A stretch of DNA of 35,272 nucleotides from Coemansia sp. RSA 922 (taxonomy: Eukaryota; Kickxellomycota; Kickxellomycetes; Kickxellales; Kickxellaceae), in contig JANBQS010000108.1 of assembly GCA_027577415.1 (NCBI GenBank), positions 1 to 35,272 on the forward strand, in the 5' to 3' direction. Below, one piece after another: positions 26,259 to 35,272 of this stretch. The notes beneath the pieces were generated by a model. The model searched no databases. It worked only from the letters and a program-made list of their open reading frames with translations, and was not told the origin of the DNA. Both the position numbers and the translations under genes were made by a program. The first letter of the stretch is position 1, and each line of letters starts with the position of its first letter.

Positions 26259-26621
26259 ATGCCATCCCGTATTGAGAACAAACAAGACTCACACGTCGTC
26301 TTCTATTCAAACGACGAGAATTTTGCCAAGCATACTGGAGAGCAAATCACATCCGAAACTATGCTGAGCACTTCGTTTGAGAGTATCAAGATCGCAGGTC
26401 ACTATACCGTAACTAAAGATACCATAGTCGCTATTATAGTGTACTATGTAAACGAGAAAGTCGAGCATGTTTTACCACCTGCTCTCCTAGCCCAACTAAT
26501 TAAATTGAGTGATAAAAGTTATGCCCACATACACATGTTATTCTCAAACGGCGAAGATTCTAAAATATTTGGAAAGTATTCCGATTTTGTAGGTGATGCT
26601 GGGTTTAAGAAAACCGAATAA
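26259..26621 (+). CDS. Tandem array protein TA5, most diverged member
   Basis: A 120-residue protein starting MPSRIENKQ. The core is still visible: HVVFYSNDE, AIIVYYVNEKVEHVLPPALL, then MLFSNGEDS and KYSDFVGD. The DVYVVYY strand has become VAIIVYY, and the CDG motif is replaced by SNGED, so any role of that cysteine is lost here. EHVLP and SDKSYAH link it to TA3. Upstream in-frame codons lack an ATG, so this start is well set. No signal peptide. Function is unknown. Confidence 0.72.
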   Translation: MPSRIENKQDSHVVFYSNDENFAKHTGEQITSETMLSTSFESIKIAGHYTVTKDTIVAIIVYYVNEKVEHVLPPALLAQLIKLSDKSYAHIHMLFSNGEDSKIFGKYSDFVGDAGFKKTE

Positions 26622-27086
26622 ATACAATGTAAATGAAACGACTCAGGATACTGGGGGTCTGCAAGCCTTGAACTCGGGTAATTTTTTTTTTTGGCGCGGT
26701 GCCAAGGATGTCAATTCCCGACAGTGGTTTTTTTTATAGTCATGGGGAAGGGTATGCTAGTACTTTTTTTTTTTGTGGACACGGTTCCTGCATAAACAAT
26801 AAACAATGTCTAACGTCAGCTCACAGCTTGCTATTGTGCACCTCCAGTGTCACTCAGTGACTTGCATATGAAAAAAGGAGGATACGGAAGTAACACGGAA
26901 CAAAGTTCCAAAAAAGAACAACTTCAAAAAATTGGGCCAAAAGATGGGAAGGGGAGAGGGGAAATCCTTAAAGTTCGTGGAACCGACACTCCAATAGTAT
27001 TTACTATTTTGTCTTTGCTTATTTTTCTTCTTGTCCTTTATTCATTTCATAAACTTTTTTTTATCGTTTCGTCGAGTGTGATAGCA
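26622..27086. other. Spacer with Na+/H+ antiporter promoter
   Basis: It contains several A/T runs and a perfect 13-base palindrome GTCACTCAGTGAC at 26849-26861. The frame of the antiporter stays open back to an ATG at 26868 and would add 73 residues with a hydrophobic stretch, but the DNA there is T-rich like a leader and I treat it as untranslated. Confidence 0.5.
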
Positions 27087-28655
27087 ATGGGCGAAATACA
27101 CATACACACTGACCAACTACAAGTTGTGCCGGGTTTAATCGGCGGGTTTATATTCGTACTCGGGTTATGTTCTTTGATAACCAAAGAGCGACTATTCTTA
27201 TCCGAAACGCTTCTCTCCATGGTATTCGGAATCATAATCGGACCTCACGTACTTAATTGGATGGATCCCTCGATCTGGTCATCGAACGAATACCAACTCA
27301 CGCAAGAGTTTAGTCGCTACGCCCTAGCTATCGAAGTAATGATCGCAGGAGTAACGTTGCCCAAAAAGTACCTTTTGAAAGAATGGAAATCCGTACTCTT
27401 CTTACTCCTCCCCGTAATGTCCGTTATGTGGCTCGTCAGCGCGGCTATTATCAAGTTTACGTTCTCCTTGTCGTTTGTCCACGCCCTTGCTATTGGAGCA
27501 TGCGTAGCTCCTACGGATCCAGTATTGGCTAACGCCATCCTGAAAGGGATGTTTGCCGAATCGCATGTACCACTAAGACTTCGCAATATATTGACGGCGG
27601 AGAGTGGGGCTAATGACGGATTGGGATATCCGTTTCTCTTCTTTGCGCTCTATCTGATGCGTTTAGGCGGTGGTAAAGCCATAGCCACATGGTTTCACTC
27701 TACCTGGCTGTACCAAGTAGCTCTATCGATAGTAATTGGTGCAGTAACCGGATACATTTGTCGTAAAGCTCTGAGATACGCGGAGACGGCGGGTTGGGTA
27801 GACAAAGAATCATTCCTTTCGTCGTCAATCACCCTAGCACTCCTCCTAGTGGGTGTCTGTACGATGGTGGGGACGGACGATATCTTGTGTTGTTTTGTGG
27901 CGGGGAACTCGTTTACCTGGGACGATTGGTTCCGTGTGGAGACGGAAGATACGGGATTACAAGAAACAATGAACGGTCTATTGTCAATGTCGTTCTTTAT
28001 TTATTTCGGCGCTATTATCCCTTGGTCATCCTACACTGTACTTGGTCCATGGCGGATAGTTATCGCAGTCATCCTCATTATGCTTTTACGTCGTCTCCCC
28101 GTACTACTAGCGACATATAGATTGATACCGGCGATACGCACATGGCAAGACGCTTTATTCGCCGGTTGGTTTGGTCCCATTGGTGTATCAGCAGTATTCT
28201 ATTCCATAGAGACTATTAAGCAGATCGACGACCACGAAGATAGTAACGGAGAAGGCATAAGACATATAGTTTATCCGATAGTTTGTGCCGTGGTATTTGG
28301 CTCGGTACTCGTACATGGCATAACTATTCCGTTAGTACTAATGGGTAAGCGTGTTAAAACTACGCTTAGTACTTCGGCTAGCTCTGTTTGGAACCAGCCC
28401 GGTCGCATGTCCCTCGGCAACTTGTCAGCATGGTTTAACGATAAACGGCAGCGCGGTGTACCTGACGATCCACAAAAGGCAAACCAACAGTCGCCGAAAC
28501 GGAGAAATACACTACCCAAAGATACGCTCTTAGAACTCTCACTACCTGCCCATGGCTCACCACAGCAAGATACGGACGGTTTATTCATGGGACCGCCGAC
28601 TATATCGCCCCGCCACATTGTAATTCTCGACACCACTGGAGGAGAGAGCAAGTAA
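27087..28655 (+). CDS. Plasma-membrane Na+/H+ antiporter (CPA1, Sod2/Nha1 type)
   Basis: 522 residues with about 12 membrane segments. It exports Na+ (and probably Li+ or K+) in exchange for H+ and sets salt tolerance and cytosolic pH. Family signatures: LQVVPGLIGGFIFVLGLCSL at the start, KERLFLSE (33-40), GIIIGP (48-53), the ion-binding APTDPVLA (141-148) and ESGANDGLGYPF (172-183), and GWFGPIGVSAVFY. The start MGEIHIHTDQ fits the short tail before TM1 in Sod2/Nha1 proteins; an ATG at 26868 would add 73 residues. The cytosolic C-terminal tail is about 100 residues, nearer to Sod2 of fission yeast than to the very long tail of budding-yeast Nha1. It converges on the kinase gene, with only 56 bases between stops. 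Confidence 0.93.
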   Translation: MGEIHIHTDQLQVVPGLIGGFIFVLGLCSLITKERLFLSETLLSMVFGIIIGPHVLNWMDPSIWSSNEYQLTQEFSRYALAIEVMIAGVTLPKKYLLKEWKSVLFLLLPVMSVMWLVSAAIIKFTFSLSFVHALAIGACVAPTDPVLANAILKGMFAESHVPLRLRNILTAESGANDGLGYPFLFFALYLMRLGGGKAIATWFHSTWLYQVALSIVIGAVTGYICRKALRYAETAGWVDKESFLSSSITLALLLVGVCTMVGTDDILCCFVAGNSFTWDDWFRVETEDTGLQETMNGLLSMSFFIYFGAIIPWSSYTVLGPWRIVIAVILIMLLRRLPVLLATYRLIPAIRTWQDALFAGWFGPIGVSAVFYSIETIKQIDDHEDSNGEGIRHIVYPIVCAVVFGSVLVHGITIPLVLMGKRVKTTLSTSASSVWNQPGRMSLGNLSAWFNDKRQRGVPDDPQKANQQSPKRRNTLPKDTLLELSLPAHGSPQQDTDGLFMGPPTISPRHIVILDTTGGESK

Positions 28656-28711
28656 TTGAAATATCAAATATTGTACCAAATACATATAAAGAAAAGAAGA
28701 AGAAAAAAAAC

Positions 28712-31700
28712 TTATTCATCAGGAGCATCAACCCAAGGCGACACAAACGAGAATCCACGAAACGCATCAATAGTAGAGTCTACATCAGCCGTCCGTTTAC
28801 CTACTACCGCCGCCATGATACTCTCGTTGTTAATAAGCGTGCTCGCCTGTGCCCTGCCCACACTACGGCCGCCAAACAATCCGTTGGCCGTCGGGCTAGT
28901 GACAGGCGATGGGAACGCCATAAGCTGCGCCTGCATAGCCAGCTCCGCCTGGCGCTCAGCCTCGGCCGCCTCTGCAATAATATCGACCTGACCCTCCATG
29001 AGTATCGATTCCGGAATGGGCTCATTACGGAACTCTGGATCAATATTACTCAGGTCAAAGATGGAGCTGACCTTGGGCACAAACGGCGGCGCGTACTCCT
29101 GGCGGTAGATCTTATCCCAGTCGATGCCATGGAAGAACACATGTCGCTTAATATTCTCGGTACCAAACACGCCATGGCCCAGCCGTTGTTGCGGATCGCG
29201 TTCCATCATACGGAACACAAAGTCCTGCGCGTACCTGCCAATCGCATTCCCCGCCACATTACCACTGCCCGCGTACATTGTGCCGTTACAGGCAGCTGGT
29301 GGCGGCAGTGCCGAGGGAAACCTTAGGTCTTCGCTCAAAATACGCTGGTACATGGCGTTATTATCCTGATGGTAGTATGGCGGAAGGCCCGTGAGCATTT
29401 CATAGAGCACCGCACCGAGACAATACCAGTCGACTTCTTTGCCATACCGCTGACGCAGCAAAACCTCAGGCGCCAAGTACTCTGGCGTACCGCAGAACGT
29501 ACCAGTCTTGCCGCCTTCTTCAACAGAGTACAGCGCTGAGCCTTCTGTGCGCCAGGCAACGGGTCCAACATCCTTGGCAAGTCCGAAATCGACAATACGT
29601 ACGTGGCCGTGGGCGTCGAGCAAACAGTTCTCGGGCTTCAAGTCGCGATATACGACATCCATGCCGTGGAGGTATGCCAGCGCAGAGGTAATCTCCGCCG
29701 CATAAAAACGGGCCCGATTCTCGCCAAACCTACGCTCACGCTGCAAGTGAAAGAACAGCTCGCCACCATTGACATAGTCCAAGCAGAAGAAAAGCTTCTC
29801 CTTTGTCTGGAATGCACACTGCAGACCGACGAGGAACGGGTGGCGAACAGTACGCTCAAGAACTTTACGTTCAGACATGACGCGGCGTATTTCGTTCGGG
29901 CGACCACGCAACTTGGACTTTGAGATGACCTTGATAGCCATGACCTTGCCAGTGTCCTTGTACCGCGCCAACATAACTTTGCCGTAACTACCCTTGCCAA
30001 TAATACTGAGGAGCTGGAAATCGTCAAGGCCGATTTTCTGCGACCCGCTAGGAGCCGTTTCACGCCCCTCAGCATCGTCATCCTCAGGCACACGCTCCTC
30101 CTCCGCGGTTTCCGTGGTAGTAGTAGGCACAGTGACAAGCTGACGATTCCCGCCACGCATCTGCGCCTTGGCAGTAGCCATAGCCGGGTCATCAGCAGGC
30201 ATCACCCTGCGAGTCTTCTCAATCCCACCCAGCGGAGCGCGACGCAGCGCCACGACGTTCCTTCCGCGCACCTGTGTATTACCAGGCTTTTTCTTCGCCT
30301 GACCCGAGCCATAGTCATCATCCAGCTCAGCACTATCCACGCTGCCAGCCCTCAGCGTCAAATCGACGTCCATATTGTCGCTAGGCACGCCATCAACCAT
30401 GACATAGTCCAGCGAGTCGTCCCACTGCGAAGTACGCGCACCGGGCGTGCCGTTGGAGTCTAAAAGCGTGACGGCGGTATCAGGTACTGGCGTAGACCCG
30501 GCACCTGGCTCTGCTCCGGCAATGCGGTCGTTGCGGTAGAGCACATTACGACGCAGACCATATTTTTTGCGCATGGACTGGGCAGCAACGTTGTTGGGCC
30601 GCTTCTCCGCCGCCGTAGTCGCGTATGCCAGGGGGTCCGACGTTTTGCGGGGCATAGCGATTGGCGCCTTTTGCGTCGGCACCCGAGTGGTATTAAAGCC
30701 CCCATGTCCGGGTGGAAGCGCTGGCACGGGCGCTGACAGGTCGTAGGCGTTCAGCCGCGCCCCAGCAGACTTGAGTGCTGGCATAGACGCCATGCGCTCG
30801 AGCTGCTCGCGCGCCTGCGGCTGCAACTGCTGAACAGGCGGCGGCGGGTGTGCGTGCAGCAATGTAGCCTGCGACGCAGCCGCGCCCTTATTCCACGACT
30901 CTGGCAATGGCGGGCGGTGCTGAAGCATAGCTGCGCCCGAACTCACCGACCGCCTATTCGGAGCCGTCTGGCCCATAAGCGGCTGAATCCCGCCATAGCC
31001 CGGCCCCCGCTTTTGGAGAGCAATGTCGTCGGCGGCAGCGCGACGCTCGGCTAGCGAGATAGAGTCAATGTCGAGCGGCTGGTCGCGCAAAAACGCCTGC
31101 ATTGTGTCGCAGCGACACACGTCGGCGTCGTGCGTTAGTGTGCGCAAAAACGCGTTGAGACGCTCGCGCCGCTGCATGACCGAGTCGGCCGAGCTGCTGA
31201 GTCCCGGAATGAGCCGCTTGCTGGGAAACAGCTCGCCCCAGTAGTGCGCCTTGGCAGGGAACAGCCGCCGCAGAGCCTGGTGCAGCTCATGGAACTCGCT
31301 GTACCGCCGGCCCACCCACCACTGAGTCGAGTGGGAGCCAGTCACCAGGATTCGGTACACTAGGAACCGCTTCCGACCCATGCGTAGTCCGCCCATGCGC
31401 AGCTCGCCCGCCACAGTCGATGACGACGACCCGCTGGCCTCTCTGGACTCCACGCTGGTAATATAAGCTGCTAGCGCATGGTCTGCAGGCTGTGCTATGT
31501 GGCTGGCGCTTCCAGCCGGCGTCGCTGCTGCTACTGGCGGTGGTGAGACGGTCAGAGCTCTTGCATTGCTGCTGCCGCCAGGACGCAGGTGGTACTTTGA
31601 CAGCCACGCGCCAATGGAGCCGCCAGACCGCAGATTGCTCGAGCTCTTTGCTGTCGTAAGCTTGGACTGCGTCTGCACCGCCTGCAGCGGCGCAACTTGC

Positions 31701-31837
31701 TGCAATGTAGTCATGCTTGATGCTGCCGACTGTGGACTGTATGTGTTGTAGTGGCCATTGCTTTGCTGCTGCTGTGTGCCGACTCCCCTCGCCAGAAAGT
31801 GTCTTAGCGCCGATGGAATGTTGGCACTCGAGTCCAT
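28712..31837 (-). CDS. PX-domain AGC protein kinase (SGK3/Ypk-like)
   Basis: 1041 residues. A low-complexity N-terminus is followed by a PX phosphoinositide-binding domain (about 122-252, with RRYSEF at 177-182), a disordered linker (about 255-600) and an AGC kinase domain (about 607-902). Catalytic residues are intact: GKGSYGKV loop, Lys636 in MAIK, YRDLKPEN (Asp732), DFG (Asp750) and TFCGTPEYLAPE. The PPFVPKV segment and the hydrophobic motif FRGFSFVSP (1026-1034) mark it as a PDK1/TORC2-type substrate. Oddities are about 17 extra residues between DFG and the T-loop, an insertion near PPPAACNGTMYAGSGN before helix H, and a roughly 85-residue Ala/Gln-rich insert between the AGC tail and the hydrophobic motif. 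The likely role is endosomal or plasma-membrane lipid-controlled signalling. The ATG at 31837 was chosen. Confidence 0.9.
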   Translation of the reverse strand: MDSSANIPSALRHFLARGVGTQQQQSNGHYNTYSPQSAASSMTTLQQVAPLQAVQTQSKLTTAKSSSNLRSGGSIGAWLSKYHLRPGGSSNARALTVSPPPVAAATPAGSASHIAQPADHALAAYITSVESREASGSSSSTVAGELRMGGLRMGRKRFLVYRILVTGSHSTQWWVGRRYSEFHELHQALRRLFPAKAHYWGELFPSKRLIPGLSSSADSVMQRRERLNAFLRTLTHDADVCRCDTMQAFLRDQPLDIDSISLAERRAAADDIALQKRGPGYGGIQPLMGQTAPNRRSVSSGAAMLQHRPPLPESWNKGAAASQATLLHAHPPPPVQQLQPQAREQLERMASMPALKSAGARLNAYDLSAPVPALPPGHGGFNTTRVPTQKAPIAMPRKTSDPLAYATTAAEKRPNNVAAQSMRKKYGLRRNVLYRNDRIAGAEPGAGSTPVPDTAVTLLDSNGTPGARTSQWDDSLDYVMVDGVPSDNMDVDLTLRAGSVDSAELDDDYGSGQAKKKPGNTQVRGRNVVALRRAPLGGIEKTRRVMPADDPAMATAKAQMRGGNRQLVTVPTTTTETAEEERVPEDDDAEGRETAPSGSQKIGLDDFQLLSIIGKGSYGKVMLARYKDTGKVMAIKVISKSKLRGRPNEIRRVMSERKVLERTVRHPFLVGLQCAFQTKEKLFFCLDYVNGGELFFHLQRERRFGENRARFYAAEITSALAYLHGMDVVYRDLKPENCLLDAHGHVRIVDFGLAKDVGPVAWRTEGSALYSVEEGGKTGTFCGTPEYLAPEVLLRQRYGKEVDWYCLGAVLYEMLTGLPPYYHQDNNAMYQRILSEDLRFPSALPPPAACNGTMYAGSGNVAGNAIGRYAQDFVFRMMERDPQQRLGHGVFGTENIKRHVFFHGIDWDKIYRQEYAPPFVPKVSSIFDLSNIDPEFRNEPIPESILMEGQVDIIAEAAEAERQAELAMQAQLMAFPSPVTSPTANGLFGGRSVGRAQASTLINNESIMAAVVGKRTADVDSTIDAFRGFSFVSPWVDAPDE

Positions 31838-32766
31838 CAAAAAAAATAGCTACAAAGATCTACACACGCGCCCAGAAAGAGGATGTCAATCAGATTTTGG
31901 TATCAAAAAAAAGAGCACTCTTGAGAGTGTAGTGTGCAGTCTTCAGTTTTTGAGACAGACCACTTTTTTTTGTCGGAAGTGGCTGGCTGGCTCACCAGAA
32001 CAACGATCGCCTTATAAGAGCCTGTGAATAATCGCCAGTACACGACACTTTCTCAACTGTGAGACCTTTTGTACTTTATCGAACAATAAGCAAAAAAAAA
32101 CCTGAGAATGAAACCCAACTTACCTCTGAGTATGTGGTTAGTCTCAACAAGGAGTATGCAATAGGGGAGGCGTGTGAAATGTCAGAGGCGAATGCAAAAG
32201 GTGAATTGATAAAGGTAGAATAAAATAAAATAAAAATAAAAACATCAGGACGCAAAAAAGGCAAACCAAGTGTCAAAGTCCCTAGTTCCTGAAACAGAGA
32301 GGGAGACATGTGACTTTTGTGCACACTCCCAGAGCATTGGCCAGCAGCAAGTTGAACGCGTGCATTTCCTTTGTACTTTGTACCTGGTTGGAGTCGATCC
32401 TCAACATTCTCTCTCTCGAGTTTATAGCAATGGTAGCCAATAGTTTTTTTTTACTCGCTGTTGATATTAAAAATGCTCGAGACCCTTCACCTCATCCTAA
32501 ATTTAGGAGGGGGAAGATAGGGAGAGTCTCGGGCTTCATAATACTGCGCAAATGCCGAATCCCCCCACCCCCTCCTCAAGTGCTTTCTTGCTTAACGAAG
32601 GTAAAGGGGGGGAGGAGGCCGCCACACATTGACAAAAAAATTGCTTTAGTCATCCAAGAAATATATGACCTCGTTGTTTCTAGCCTCCCCCCTTTTCCCC
32701 CCCTTTGATAGTCTAGAAGCACGACAAAAAAAATATTTTTATTCGTCATTTTTAACTTTATATCCT
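31838..32766. other. Divergent promoter region between kinase and amino-acid transporter
   Basis: AT-rich and pyrimidine-rich leaders on both sides. A 132-codon plus-strand frame (32310-32708) is of low-complexity composition and overlaps the transporter's leader; I reject it. I saw no RNA gene. Confidence 0.55.
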
Positions 32767-34164
32767 ATGTTGTCTCTGTTTAAACAACGCACTAATAGTC
32801 CGAGCAACACGTGGACACCGTTGAGCGCAGTAGCTGCGACATCAGTCAGCGAAGATGACAAGAACGTGTTGCCCTCTGGCTCGCAGGATGAGGGCAGTCG
32901 CCAAGAAGAAGTAAACACAATACATGTCGCCGGACAAGCCCAGCGCACCGGCTCATCTACAGGAGCGCTCCTAAATATGGTCTGTATAGTAATAGGCACG
33001 GGCTCGCTAAACCTACCACGAACACTCGAGCAGTCCGGATGGATAGGCCTATTACTAATAGCTATCTGCGGGATAATAAGCACGTTTACCGGTGTCCTAA
33101 TCATAAAATCCCTAAATATGATGGATACGTCTCGTGTACGCAACTTTAACCAAATCGGTCAAGCAGCTTTCGGTACTACGGGACGCGTAATCATTTACGT
33201 ACTGTATTTCATTAATGTTACGGGTATCGTCGGCGACTATATTATTCTCGCCGGCCAGAGTTTCCATCAAATAGCTAATGGTGCTGGTGGGTTGACCGAG
33301 AATTCGTGGAAACTTGTTTGTACTCTTATTATGTGGCTCGGTTGCATTAGTCTCAAGCAGATGTCTGAAGCCGCGATGCTCTCGCTAGTAGGGATAGTGA
33401 CTAGCATGGGTGCCATTCTTATTGGCGTTATTCAAGCCTTTATGCACCCGTATCGCGACAACGGCCTAGTTCCAGTAGCACACCACCGCGCGACACATGA
33501 GACAGCACGGGGATCGGGCGTGGCTCTGGCTCTAGCTACGATCAGTTTTGCATTCTGCGCAGTCTCCGTAATGCCCTCCGTAGAGTCCAGTATGCGGCGA
33601 CCCGATAAATGGAACACTGTCTTGAGTCTATCCATGATAATAGTCGGTATCACCTATATATTCGTAGCCACTGTCGGATACTGGGCATTCGGCGATCAGG
33701 CACTAGCCCCATTCCTCGATAACCTACCACCGAATGCAGCGACAAAAGCGGCTAAAATCCTTATCTCCCTACACGTTATATTCGCCTCACCAGTAATGGC
33801 CACATCTTTTGCCTTGGAGATCGAAGTCGCATTGAATATTACAAAGGAGCGTCTGAGTAGAGTGCGCGAGTTTGCTGCTCGTCTTTTACTACGTACTTTG
33901 TTTTTTATCGCGATGGCTGGTGTTGCCTTGGGTATTCCATTTTTTGGCGATGTCATGGCTCTGGTTGGCGCGTTTAGTATGTCGCTTTTGCTGTGTGTCG
34001 TGCCTGTGGCATGTTATGTCAAATTGCGTGGCTGGCGTAATATTAGTTGGCAATTGTTGCTCGTTTGTGCGCTTGTCATGTGCCTCGGCGTATATATCTG
34101 TATCATGGGGAGTAAGGGCGCCATTGAGGATATGCGAAAGGACCTTGCGAATAAAGCCGTGTAG
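32767..34164 (+). CDS. Amino-acid transporter, AAAP/Aa_trans family (Avt-like)
   Basis: 465 residues with about 11 membrane segments preceded by a hydrophilic, Ser/Glu-rich cytosolic N-terminus (1-60). The first membrane segment has the family pattern TGALLNMVCIVIGTGSLNLPRTLEQSGWIGLLL, in which IGTGSLNLP corresponds to the substrate-binding GxG...LP motif. Further on are SFAFCAVSVMPSVESSMRRP, corresponding to the TM6 FAF...P.I.. segment, and GYWAFGD. This matches vacuolar amino-acid transporters (Avt) and fungal neutral amino-acid permeases of the same family; substrate and membrane cannot be told from sequence. An in-frame ATG 34 codons upstream lies in T-rich leader and is not used. No intron is seen. 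Confidence 0.9.
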   Translation: MLSLFKQRTNSPSNTWTPLSAVAATSVSEDDKNVLPSGSQDEGSRQEEVNTIHVAGQAQRTGSSTGALLNMVCIVIGTGSLNLPRTLEQSGWIGLLLIAICGIISTFTGVLIIKSLNMMDTSRVRNFNQIGQAAFGTTGRVIIYVLYFINVTGIVGDYIILAGQSFHQIANGAGGLTENSWKLVCTLIMWLGCISLKQMSEAAMLSLVGIVTSMGAILIGVIQAFMHPYRDNGLVPVAHHRATHETARGSGVALALATISFAFCAVSVMPSVESSMRRPDKWNTVLSLSMIIVGITYIFVATVGYWAFGDQALAPFLDNLPPNAATKAAKILISLHVIFASPVMATSFALEIEVALNITKERLSRVREFAARLLLRTLFFIAMAGVALGIPFFGDVMALVGAFSMSLLLCVVPVACYVKLRGWRNISWQLLLVCALVMCLGVYICIMGSKGAIEDMRKDLANKAV

Positions 34165-35272
34165 AAATGGCCATAGATATCTGTTTGTTTTTTAAATCCG
34201 CTATTCACTAGCTCTCTATAATAATTTAGTAGCTACTGTATTGTCAATGTTTGGTATAGTTGAATATTAATATTTACAAAAATTGCATATCATTAACTAT
34301 AGTACTGACTTGTGCCACTGGCATCAGCTATGCCTCTCAGAACTACGCTGCTGCTCCTTGGATCGCCATACCTCTGCATGAGAAAACCTTTTCTCTCACT
34401 CGTTGACTCCTGCTGTTGCGACTTGTTATCTACGAGTAAAAGCGGCTATTCGCGAAATTATCCGTGCTGATCTTGGTTGCTCTGGCCATGGAGTTAGACC
34501 AAGAGTATTCAAGTCGTTGGTACTCATTTTCTTTAGTACGAATCTCCAGGCGGCAATGGCCAAGCAAGACATGGGGATATTGAGGCCGTGTGACTTTTTT
34601 TCTTTTTTCGGGCGGATTTGCCTGAACCTGGATCCCACTTTGTTATGATTTTTTTTTGCTTTATTTTTTATTTTAAGATCTGCAGTAGTGAAAACCGATT
34701 AGAAATAATTAATGCACTATTCGAACCATGTGTAGAAACCTCCACTTGGGCCGTCTACACTATTTCATGTTCATTTTTGTATTTGATGGACTCGTACCAC
34801 TTTTTTCTTCTCCAAGTTTCCTAGATGAGAGAGATGTACCTCGTAGATCTTTAATAGGGCGCGTGCTGTAAAGTAGAGGATCCCCCCTTTTTTCCCTTCA
34901 CTTTTCTTCTTTTTCCTTTTTTTCCCCCTTCTTTCTTTTCTACAGTATCAAAGCCTAATCCGTCTCTCATTGTTGCTTTTGTTGTTGTTGTTGTTATTAT
35001 TTTCTCTCTTTTTTTTGCGCCTCCAACCCCCTTTGTTGGAGGAGTGGGTTCCTGATTTGTATTTGGTGTCTAAAACTTTGTTGTGCGCAGTCACCAACTG
35101 TTTGCTATCAATACACGAGTACAATCGACCCCGAGCAAACAAGCACTGTATTATTGGATTGTATACACTAGTAAGGAGTACTATTGCTCGTTGCTATAGC
35201 CCTCGGGATCTAATAGAAAAAAGGTAACAACAACAAGACTGTTATAGTAGGCCTGCATTTTGTGTTGTTTTT
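34165..35272. other. Terminal spacer, no supported gene
   Basis: Short frames on both strands lack family similarity. The right part (34880-35010) is a strongly pyrimidine-rich plus-strand tract, like the leaders seen before other plus-strand genes here, so the promoter of a gene beyond the window is possible. A short GTT microsatellite (34981-34995) lies within it. Confidence 0.5.
34981..34995. repeat. GTT trinucleotide microsatellite
   Basis: Five GTT units in a pyrimidine-rich tract followed by two ATT units. Confidence 0.8.

Larger units (their letters stand above)
22117..26621 (+). repeat. Five-member tandem gene array, about 1.0-kb period
   Basis: Start codons at 22117, 23155, 24167, 25173 and 26259 are spaced 1038, 1012, 1006 and 1086 bases apart, all on the plus strand. 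Coding, 3' and promoter segments are each recognisably related between units. This indicates duplication of a whole transcription unit, followed by divergence. Confidence 0.9.

Noticed and set aside
26868..27086. N-terminal extension of the Na+/H+ antiporter with a hydrophobic stretch
   Set aside because: The family starts directly before TM1, and the extra codons come from T-rich leader-like DNA. Left as an alternative start.
32310..32708. 132-codon plus-strand open frame before the amino-acid transporter
   Set aside because: Low-complexity proline- and lysine-rich composition, overlaps the probable leader and matches nothing known.
34700..34790. tRNA-like B-box (GGTTCGAATAG) on the minus strand
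   Set aside because: The A-box candidate is too close, no acceptor stem pairs, and there is no anticodon arm.
1..35272. CRISPR array, insertion sequence or phage features
   Set aside because: No regularly spaced direct repeats, transposase or terminal inverted repeats; the gene content is eukaryotic. The only regular array consists of protein-coding units.

Overview
This window is nuclear DNA from a fungus. The evidence is three Mnn9/Anp1/Van1-type mannan polymerase genes, a Kre2/Mnt1-type (GT15) mannosyltransferase, a fungal-type plasma-membrane Na+/H+ antiporter, nuclear genes for mitochondrial ribosomal proteins, and AT-rich, homopolymer-rich spacers between mostly intronless genes. An early-diverging lineage (for example Kickxellomycotina) is my inference: the gene set is intron-poor and includes an HMIT-like inositol transporter with a PSI-like cysteine loop. 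The sequence alone does not prove the lineage.

Left part (1-9.75 kb): housekeeping genes. In order they are mitochondrial uS13 (+), the TPR-phosphatase PP5 (+), mitochondrial uL6 (-), a small Gln/Pro/Tyr-rich CYSTM protein (+), a GPALPP/DUF3752 protein (-), an omega-like glutathione S-transferase (-), and a 12-TM sugar/myo-inositol transporter (+) with a probable 5' leader intron.

Middle part (9.9-19.2 kb): a Golgi mannosylation island. Three tandem GT62 (Mnn9/Anp1/Van1) paralogues on the minus strand each have a short first exon that a plain open-frame search misses. Copies 1 and 2 are almost identical in their 5' halves, introns and leaders but differ strongly in the middle of the catalytic region, which suggests gene conversion. 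A decayed F-box/LRR gene fragment and cytochrome c follow, then a GT15 alpha-mannosyltransferase. The copies encode type II membrane proteins expected to act in the Golgi on N- or O-glycan mannose chains.

Right part (19.5-35.3 kb): a divergent CorA-like two-TM protein lacking a recognisable GMN motif (-); an array of five small paralogous genes of unknown function (TA1-TA5, 116-132 aa, +) spaced about 1.0 kb apart; then a Na+/H+ antiporter (+), a PX-domain AGC kinase resembling SGK3/Ypk (-), and an AAAP-family amino-acid transporter (+).

The five-gene array is the most interesting part. I recognise no family for the proteins. They share a predicted alternating beta/alpha core (VVVYS ... DVYVVYY ... 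LP..L..CL ... YACDG), and the units share promoter blocks at fixed spacing and similar 3' regions. This looks like a young, rapidly diverging, probably co-regulated multigene family.
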